Below, one piece after another: positions 6,901 to 10,676 of a stretch of 10,676 bases of DNA. The notes under the pieces are model-generated. The model had not been told where the DNA came from. It did not search any database and saw only the letters and a list, made by a program, of their open reading frames with translations. This DNA is from Anaerolineae bacterium. GTDB lineage: Bacteria > Chloroflexota > Anaerolineae > J102. The position numbers and the translations under genes were made by a program. Within the stretch, counting starts at the first letter, position 1. The number at the start of each line of letters is the position of its first letter. Location of the stretch: positions 1-10,676 of the forward strand of contig WGCR01000162.1 of assembly GCA_015493675.1 (NCBI GenBank), given 5' to 3'.

Positions 6901-8204
6901 ATGCTGAGCACCTGACCGCCATTATAGTAACTGGCCATCATGCGGACAGAGGCCCGCAGACAGTACATGCGGCCATGTCTGAATTTTGTGTAATCTGCGC
7001 AGGGGGGTTGGGTGCAGGGCGCGGGGGAATCCCAGGCGTTTTCGGGCGCGTTGGTGGTGGGATCGCCCTCGGGCGCGCCATCCAGGCCCAGCATGTAGCT
7101 ATCCTTGTTCTGGCGGACGCGGGCGATGCCCAGGACTTTCTCCGCTCCCACCGCGGTCGTCTGGACATTGCCCGCCACCGTGAGCTTGAAGGGGCCGAAC
7201 CAGGTTCCGGCCAGGCCCGGGCCCAGGGGGCGAATGCGCCAGAAATAGACGCCGGGCGCGAGCGCTGGGTCGGGTTTGTAGTAGGTGTTGGGGGTGACGA
7301 TGTCGATGAGCGGGGGAGAGAAGGTCTCGGCCCGGGCCAGTTGGAACTGGTAGCCGGTGGCGCCGGGCGCATCGCGCCAGCTCCGCGAGAGGGGGTCGGC
7401 CAGGACCCGGGCGTTGTTTTCGGGGGTGATGTAGGTGACCGGGGGCAGGCCGTTGGCGCGGCCGGGCGTAGGGCCGGGCTCGGGATAGTTGGCCCAGACC
7501 TGGGGGCCATGTCCCCGCGCGCCAGGAAAACGCCCCAGCGACTCGTTTCGCTCCATCCAATCCTGATTGCTGATGTCGCCGAAACCGTTCTCGAAGCTGA
7601 CGGCCCGGCCCCGGGGCCACAGGCCCGCGGCCACGGCGTTGGCCGCGGCGTCCTCCAGGTAGGATGTCCAGGCCACGAAATCGACGATGGTCTCGGGCGT
7701 GCGCTGGCCGGGACGGTAGAGCGCGGCCTGGCCCATGTCATCGGGGAAGATATCCAGCAGGCCTGGCGGCGTGTGCAGCACGATCTTCCCGTCCGTCGCA
7801 TCGTAATCGTCATGGACCGGGCCTTTGCCATCGAAGAGGATGAGGATGTAGGTGTCGTTGGGCACGCGGGTGAGGGCCTGGGGCAGCGCGTAGGCGAAGC
7901 CCAACTCGTTGCTCACCTGCCAGCCCGCCAGGCTGGCGCCCGGTTGGACGACGGCGGCGCTGACCTGAGCGCCCATCCCATCCAGCAGAGCCAGAGGCAA
8001 GAAGATGCGCTGGGGCTGCACCCCCACATAAAGCTCCACCCAGGCGCCGTCCTCATGCTCGGGCTTGGGCATGACTTCGTTGAGGACAACGGGGAAATCG
8101 GCGGTCGGGCGCGCCGGCGCGGCTCGCGCCGGGCCGCCCATCAGCAGCAAGAGCAAGAGCAACCACAGGGGCGCTGCCAAACGTTTGGTTAAATACATGA
8201 ACAT
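3972..8204 (-). CDS. Large secreted multidomain protein: C39-like peptidase, TSP3-like, VWA, GATase-like C-terminus
   Basis: This 1410-residue exported protein starts with a Sec signal (KR, then a Leu-rich core 13-22, cleavage probably after A28 in PARA-AP). Domains in order: lamin-tail-like segment (~37-240; VVLNEVMPKP, WVELY); FnIII-like sandwich (~255-345; YQFQLARAE, YFWRIRPLG); C39-like cysteine peptidase (~400-545) with likely C415 (YCLRASVRMM), H516 (GHIMVIDGY) and D536 (LDPDQP); Asp-rich TSP3-like calcium-binding segment (~573-672); Ig-like domain (~680-780); VWA (~787-945) with MIDAS D792-x-S794-x-S796, Thr at 862-863 and D893; two more beta-sandwich regions (~1000-1085, 1100-1203); and a GATase-like alpha/beta fold (~1206-1300). 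The role is probably surface proteolysis or adhesion; the substrate is unknown. The usual oxyanion glutamine before the Cys is not evident (RHGRMYC). No membrane anchor or sorting tail is seen at the C-terminus. ATG 8204 is chosen over ATG 8198 because GGAGGC lies 7 nt before it. Confidence 0.93.
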   Translation of the reverse strand: MFMYLTKRLAAPLWLLLLLLLMGGPARAAPARPTADFPVVLNEVMPKPEHEDGAWVELYVGVQPQRIFLPLALLDGMGAQVSAAVVQPGASLAGWQVSNELGFAYALPQALTRVPNDTYILILFDGKGPVHDDYDATDGKIVLHTPPGLLDIFPDDMGQAALYRPGQRTPETIVDFVAWTSYLEDAAANAVAAGLWPRGRAVSFENGFGDISNQDWMERNESLGRFPGARGHGPQVWANYPEPGPTPGRANGLPPVTYITPENNARVLADPLSRSWRDAPGATGYQFQLARAETFSPPLIDIVTPNTYYKPDPALAPGVYFWRIRPLGPGLAGTWFGPFKLTVAGNVQTTAVGAEKVLGIARVRQNKDSYMLGLDGAPEGDPTTNAPENAWDSPAPCTQPPCADYTKFRHGRMYCLRASVRMMASYYNGGQVLSMDRISYHIYEEWPGNTRTDSHDGIPDNDLGFDTGTTFPEEEDEAISWALNTTIHAPASKPAFSQIKGWIDANRPVMFRRPGHIMVIDGYRDNASGQFIHVLDPDQPPDLERWQDYNTQTIEGYWPGPASGVGRADETSVWTDSDGDGIMDFDESVRFNLDPYDPDTDGDWVNDKQDMREYVFDHAGNYDKRDSDFDSDSLRKERDPDNDNDGSPDSCEDVNRNGKLDGGETDNFDASDSQACVPHFDILYPLHGNEENAGDPGSPDKILVQVSAAVPAGWTLSLSPSDFSVAIGGHAASVLAVYPSADTYFLVVQAPTQASADYYDLKVSLSGAGDDAESDAVFYLPKNPNDEVIVLDRSGSMAAHDKIGAAQNAASAFVDFLSDGDFIGVTSFASSASVDYTLHKINSASVRANAIAAINGLSASGTTALGQGAQTGYGQLTAHGDPAHDWSMALLSDGWENVPPYWADVAGGVTGAVVHTVALGEDADKTLLQSIAGAKHGQYFYVDVNPPAALASATEVTGGPPLSIPDTLPNRLADVYTTVGELTHGYQRWAERTGSAAKGKTFEFNVTVPKGAPQAIFSLNWDDPAGDLRMFLKDPKGNAVTPDAERKGETHHQLVVKKPLPGLWLVTVRVLKATAEYHFMLSGPSQTTLLAAVGGRPEARTAGVPVPIYGILTDEKPIRRADVYALIAGPGLGPDVGAASIGSRTLRLYDDGHHADGKADDGVYGNLLTGAKQPGGYTVKVVAMGENNRGESFLRYANAGFNVRPRAVYLWNEDLDTALAYEKLLEANGWSVDLMTLSAVKTANLHPYSLIVVGPETGRYYDFDDPDAAGVLAQWDTPILGLGEGGAALFAELELFINYGQTWRSNNNQVYAVDPASDFWNEPFLIPVTERKPLVTLYPEPLMELGVYIPKPSLGVTPIARERKNTSHYPVVQEVRRGRKFALWGYNAGPPAMSPDGRKLQVNLSYALGR

Positions 8205-8211
8205 GATAGTT

Positions 8212-8217
8212 GCCTCC
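8212..8217 (-). promoter_or_regulatory. Ribosome-binding site deciding the start of the 1410-residue protein
   Basis: On the minus strand GGAGGC lies 7 nt before ATG 8204. The alternative in-frame ATG two codons later would be 13 nt away, so the first ATG is preferred. Confidence 0.75.
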
Positions 8218-8253
8218 GGTTAGACGTTCTTTTGGGTTTCAGGGTGAGATGCC

Positions 8254-8312
8254 GGGCGGATTGCGAATCCGCCCTGAGAGCTCTCTGCATCCAGCCGGAT
8301 TCGCAATCCGGC
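8254..8312. repeat. Twin REP-like palindromes between the two secreted genes
   Basis: Two perfect hairpins stand 19 nt apart. The first is GGGCGGATT-gcg-AATCCGCCC at 8254-8274 (9 bp, 3-nt loop). The second is GCCGGATT-cgc-AATCCGGC at 8294-8312 (8 bp, 3-nt loop). They share the GGATT/AATCC core, and their loops are complementary (GCG and CGC). A 10-nt palindrome, GAGAGCTCTC, lies between them at 8276-8285. There is no T-run on either strand, so they do not look like intrinsic terminators. The form matches repetitive extragenic palindromes, which are often paired and sit between co-directional genes. Possible roles are mRNA stabilisation or attenuation between the two cistrons. Confidence 0.75.
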
Positions 8313-8327
8313 GGGTCTGAACGCCCG

Positions 8328-10367
8328 TCACTTCCGCACTATCGGCAAAAACTGGCGCTGATTGTAATCCCAGATGCGCACCCGCACCCGGTCGGCGAAG
8401 CCATCCTCAGGACGGCGATAAATGATCACCGAGTTGGGCGATAGCGAACGCCAATAAGCGCCCGCCCTATCATTGGCGCTGTATCCTGATGGGGGATGGG
8501 TTCCGAAATCAGCGCCGCCGTAATGGCGTTGGTTGATGTAGTTGTAGGTCGTATCATATTGCCACATCTGCAGCAGATAATTGTCAGGATCGCCGTGCAG
8601 CCTGTGAAACAGGGTTTGGGATTGATTTTGGTTGATGACGCTCCAATGGCTGTCGTAGCTGGGCCGGGCCATGCGCCAGATGCGCACCCGCACCTCCTGG
8701 GCGTAGATGTCTTCGGGGCGGCGATAAACGACGATGCTGATATTGCTTAGCGAGCGCCAATAGGCTCCCACCCGATCATTTTCATGCAAACCGCCGGCCG
8801 GGTGACTGCCAACATCCATGCCGCCGTAATAGCGCTGGTTGACGCCGCCAGTGTTGCGGTATTGGAGATCGACGAAATAATCGTAGACGCTGCCGTACAA
8901 GTTATGGTTGAAGGTCTTGGCCTGATTGGGGCTGATGGCCACCCAGCCGCTGTTGTAATCGGGTTTGGGCGCCTTCCAGATGCGCACGCGGGCTTTGGGG
9001 GCGTAGGTGTCTTCGCCGCGGCGGAAGAGGGTGACGCGGGCGTTGGTCAGCGTTCGCCAATAGACGCTCACCCGATCGTTGGTCGCGTGGCCCGGCGCTG
9101 GATGCGTTCCAAAATCCGCGCCGCCGTAATAGCGCTGATTGACGCCATTGACGTCATCAGTTTTGTAGGTCATATCCACCAGATAACTGTCCGCGGAGCC
9201 GCCCAGATAGTGACCGAAGGTCACAGGCGGGCCGCCTGCGTTCAACGGAAACCAGCGGCTGTCATAATCGGGGGCGGTGGGCTGCCAGTAATGCCAGATG
9301 CGGATGCGCACCTGATCGGCGTAGATGTCTTCGGGGCGGCGGTAGACCGTGATGCTGTTTGCGGTGAGGCTGCGCCAATAGGCCCCCACCCGATCATTTT
9401 CGTGCAGGCCCGAAGCATGCTGCAGGCCGACATCCATGCCGCCATAATAGCGCCGGTTGATGCCGCTGCCGGTGCTGCGGTATTGCATGTCCACCACATA
9501 GTTGTCGGGATCGCCGCTGATGTAATGGTGGAGCGTAATGGCCTGGTTGGGGTTGATGTTCACCCAGCCGCTGTCATAAGTGGCCCGGCGTTTCCAGATG
9601 CGAATGCGCACCCGGTTGGCGACGTCATCCTCCGCCCGGCGGAAGAGCGTGATGTCGGCATTGGTCAGAGTGCGCCAATACACCCCCGCCCGATCGTTGT
9701 TGCGCGTGCCGCTGAAAGCCTTGGCCCCGTAATCCATGCCGCCGAAACTGCGTTGATTCACCCCGATGCCGCTGCGATATTGCATATCCACCACATAATC
9801 ATCGGCGTCGCCGCCCAGGTTGTGATGCAGGGTCTTGGCCGCGCCGTGCGAGATGTAAACCCAACCTGAGTCGTAGTTGGGGTAAGGATCGAGCCAGATG
9901 CGGATGCGGACAAAATCGGCGTAGATGTCTTCGGGCCGCCTGTACACCGTGATGGCGTCGGTCGTGAGCGTGCGCCAGTATGCTCCCACCCGATCATTGA
10001 CGTGAACGCCGCTGGGGGGATGTGTCCCGAAGTCGGCACCGCCGTAGTAGCGTTGATTGACGCCGTTGATGCTATTGGCCTTGTAATCCATGATGACGAC
10101 GTAGTCATCGAGATTCCCCCCCAAATGATGTTGCAAGGTGAGGGCCTGGTCTTGTCGGATGGCCACCCAGCCGCTGTCATAGGCGGGCCCGCCCGAGAAT
10201 GCCATGGTCACCAGCGCGTCGACGGCGGCTGGCTCCACAACTTCGCCCGCCACACCCGGTTCTTCCGCGGGCGGCGGATCATCGCCTCCCTGCGCCCAGA
10301 CGACGCCGGGCGCCAACACCATCACGGCGATGATGAAAAAGAGGATAAAAAACTTGCGCTGCTTCAT
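8328..10367 (-). CDS. Secreted six-repeat beta-rich protein, function unknown
   Basis: This 679-residue exported protein has a clear Sec signal (MKQRK, hydrophobic core ~6-23, cleavage probably after A25 in VWA-QG), then an acidic, Pro-rich linker to residue ~60. It then has six repeats, starting at Y63, Y165, Y264, Y368, Y471 and Y571. Each runs about 95 residues from YDSGW to RIRIW/RVRIW. The unit consensus is YDSGW, a conserved LxHxLGG, DDYVVDMQY, GVNQRYYGG, NDRxGAYWR, then VYRRPED and VRIRIW. The pattern suggests beta-sandwich modules with many exposed aromatic and arginine residues. I do not recognise a named family; a distant resemblance to H-type-lectin-like or tail-fibre modules is only a guess. 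There are no cysteines, no catalytic motif and no transmembrane helix after the signal. It ends FLPIVRK, a tail I associate with secreted Chloroflexota proteins. GGAGG 7 nt upstream supports ATG 10367. It is likely upstream of, and possibly cotranscribed with, the C39/VWA gene. Confidence 0.92.
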   Translation of the reverse strand: MKQRKFFILFFIIAVMVLAPGVVWAQGGDDPPPAEEPGVAGEVVEPAAVDALVTMAFSGGPAYDSGWVAIRQDQALTLQHHLGGNLDDYVVIMDYKANSINGVNQRYYGGADFGTHPPSGVHVNDRVGAYWRTLTTDAITVYRRPEDIYADFVRIRIWLDPYPNYDSGWVYISHGAAKTLHHNLGGDADDYVVDMQYRSGIGVNQRSFGGMDYGAKAFSGTRNNDRAGVYWRTLTNADITLFRRAEDDVANRVRIRIWKRRATYDSGWVNINPNQAITLHHYISGDPDNYVVDMQYRSTGSGINRRYYGGMDVGLQHASGLHENDRVGAYWRSLTANSITVYRRPEDIYADQVRIRIWHYWQPTAPDYDSRWFPLNAGGPPVTFGHYLGGSADSYLVDMTYKTDDVNGVNQRYYGGADFGTHPAPGHATNDRVSVYWRTLTNARVTLFRRGEDTYAPKARVRIWKAPKPDYNSGWVAISPNQAKTFNHNLYGSVYDYFVDLQYRNTGGVNQRYYGGMDVGSHPAGGLHENDRVGAYWRSLSNISIVVYRRPEDIYAQEVRVRIWRMARPSYDSHWSVINQNQSQTLFHRLHGDPDNYLLQMWQYDTTYNYINQRHYGGADFGTHPPSGYSANDRAGAYWRSLSPNSVIIYRRPEDGFADRVRVRIWDYNQRQFLPIVRK
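8370..10181 (-). repeat. Six-unit in-frame tandem repeat array, ~300 bp period
   Basis: Coding units, from first to last in the protein, cover 9894-10181, 9594-9875, 9294-9578, 8976-9266, 8676-8957 and 8370-8657, separated by 15-27 nt linkers. Start-to-start distances are 306, 297, 312, 309 and 300 bp. The units differ at many synonymous positions, so the array is old and not a recent amplification or assembly artefact. In the second half of the unit, units 1, 3 and 5 share GAYWR...VYRRPEDIYA, while 2 and 4 share VYWRTLTNA...LFRR. A mid-unit motif is shared differently: YGGADFG in 1, 4 and 6, and GGMD in 2, 3 and 5. Confidence 0.9.
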
Positions 10368-10676
10368 GGTGGTTCCTCCAGATATGAACGAATGTGGTTA
10401 TTTCCTCTGGTCTGATGCGGGGACCAGGCCAGTTTTCAAGGCGTTTGGAAGCGCCTCCCCCACCGTTTTTTTCTTCCTCCGTGCACTCTGTGCCTCCTTG
10501 CTGAAGGTTTTTCAGTACAGCCACTATTGGCTCCACTGCAAAAAGGTCATTTCACCACGGAGACACGGAGGACACGGAGAAAATAGTGGTAGTTCACAGA
10601 GAAATTCCTCTCCAAATCTCACCCTTTTCTTCCTCTGTGCGCTCTGTGCCTCCGTGTTGAAGGTTTTTTCAGTACA
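10368..10676. repeat. Noncoding region with degenerate direct and inverted repeats
   Basis: No credible gene is seen in these 309 bp. A 49-50 nt direct repeat occurs at 10471-10519 and 10627-10676 (four substitutions and one indel by eye), containing CTCTGTGCCTCC and ending TTCAGTACA. Between the copies, 10555-10580 holds CCACGGAG plus the tandem 9-mers ACACGGAGG and ACACGGAGA, which are roughly complementary to the direct repeat and could pair with its right copy. CCACTATT 10521-10528 and AATAGTGG 10582-10589 form another perfect inverted pair. The promoter of the six-repeat gene should lie at about 10380-10440 on the minus strand. TTGAAA occurs there, but no convincing -10 box follows. The right copy is cut at, or ends exactly at, the window edge. 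Confidence 0.7.
10375..10379 (-). promoter_or_regulatory. Ribosome-binding site of the six-repeat protein
   Basis: On the minus strand GGAGG lies 7 nt before ATG 10367. This is the same motif and spacing as in front of the downstream secreted gene, and it fixes the start of the signal peptide. Confidence 0.75.

Noticed and set aside
5460..8192. A 910-codon open frame on the plus strand, antisense to the C39/VWA gene
   Set aside because: It lies entirely opposite a gene with a signal peptide, a strong ribosome-binding site and recognisable domains. Its product is a monotonous Val/Ala/Gly/Arg/His mixture typical of the complement of GC-rich coding sequence, with no domain I recognise.
8784..9869. 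A 361-codon plus-strand frame opposite the six-repeat gene
   Set aside because: It repeats with the same ~300-bp period because it mirrors the coding repeats. It has no ribosome-binding site or recognisable family.
8370..10181. Assembly artefact or recent tandem duplication in the repeat gene
   Set aside because: The six units differ at many synonymous and amino-acid positions and in linker length, so they are old coding repeats.
10279..10536. An 85-codon minus-strand frame overlapping the start of the six-repeat gene
   Set aside because: It is out of frame with the well-supported signal peptide start and partly translates the intergenic repeat.
10471..10676. CRISPR array
   Set aside because: There are only two long imperfect direct-repeat copies plus short tandem 9-mers. 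There are no regularly spaced repeats with unique spacers and no cas genes.

Overview
The window is about 10.7 kb of GC-rich bacterial chromosome. It carries four complete genes and the 5' end of a fifth, and no tRNA, rRNA, CRISPR array, transposase or phage gene was seen. The organism is probably a member of the Chloroflexota (Anaerolineae-like), known only by inference. The reasons are large Sec-exported multidomain proteins (lamin-tail-like, C39-like, TSP3 and VWA modules), a short C-terminal FLPIVRK tail of a type I recall from secreted Chloroflexota proteins, and degenerate CCACGAAGACACGAAG/CCACGGAGACACGGAG intergenic palindromes. None of these is decisive.

Layout. Positions 1-209 (minus) hold the N-terminus of a PaaK/CapK-type adenylate-forming enzyme that runs off the left edge. 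Positions 210-368 hold a nested inverted-repeat element that touches the lon stop codon and probably ends lon transcription. Positions 369-2957 (minus) encode an intact LonA protease. Positions 2958-3230 are an AT-rich divergent intergenic region with a potentially structured adk leader. Positions 3231-3902 (plus) encode a zinc-LID adenylate kinase. A bidirectional terminator lies at 3913-3945. Positions 3972-8204 (minus) encode a 1410-residue secreted protein containing a C39-like cysteine-peptidase domain, a calcium-binding aspartate-rich segment, a VWA domain and a GATase-like C-terminus. Positions 8254-8312 hold twin REP-like palindromes. Positions 8328-10367 (minus) encode a 679-residue secreted protein made of six ~100-residue repeats. 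Positions 10368-10676 are noncoding and filled with degenerate direct and inverted repeats.

Functionally, lon and adk are housekeeping genes (protein quality control and adenylate balance) that share a divergent promoter region. The two exported proteins are co-directional, 123 bp apart, and both start behind a GGAGG ribosome-binding site at 7 nt spacing. They may act together at the cell surface, with the repeat protein as a scaffold or adhesin and the large protein as a peptidase/VWA binding module, but this pairing is inferred from position only. The most interesting material is this secreted pair, with its unusual domain order and its repeat array that mixes alternating and mosaic motif patterns, together with the palindromic intergenic elements.
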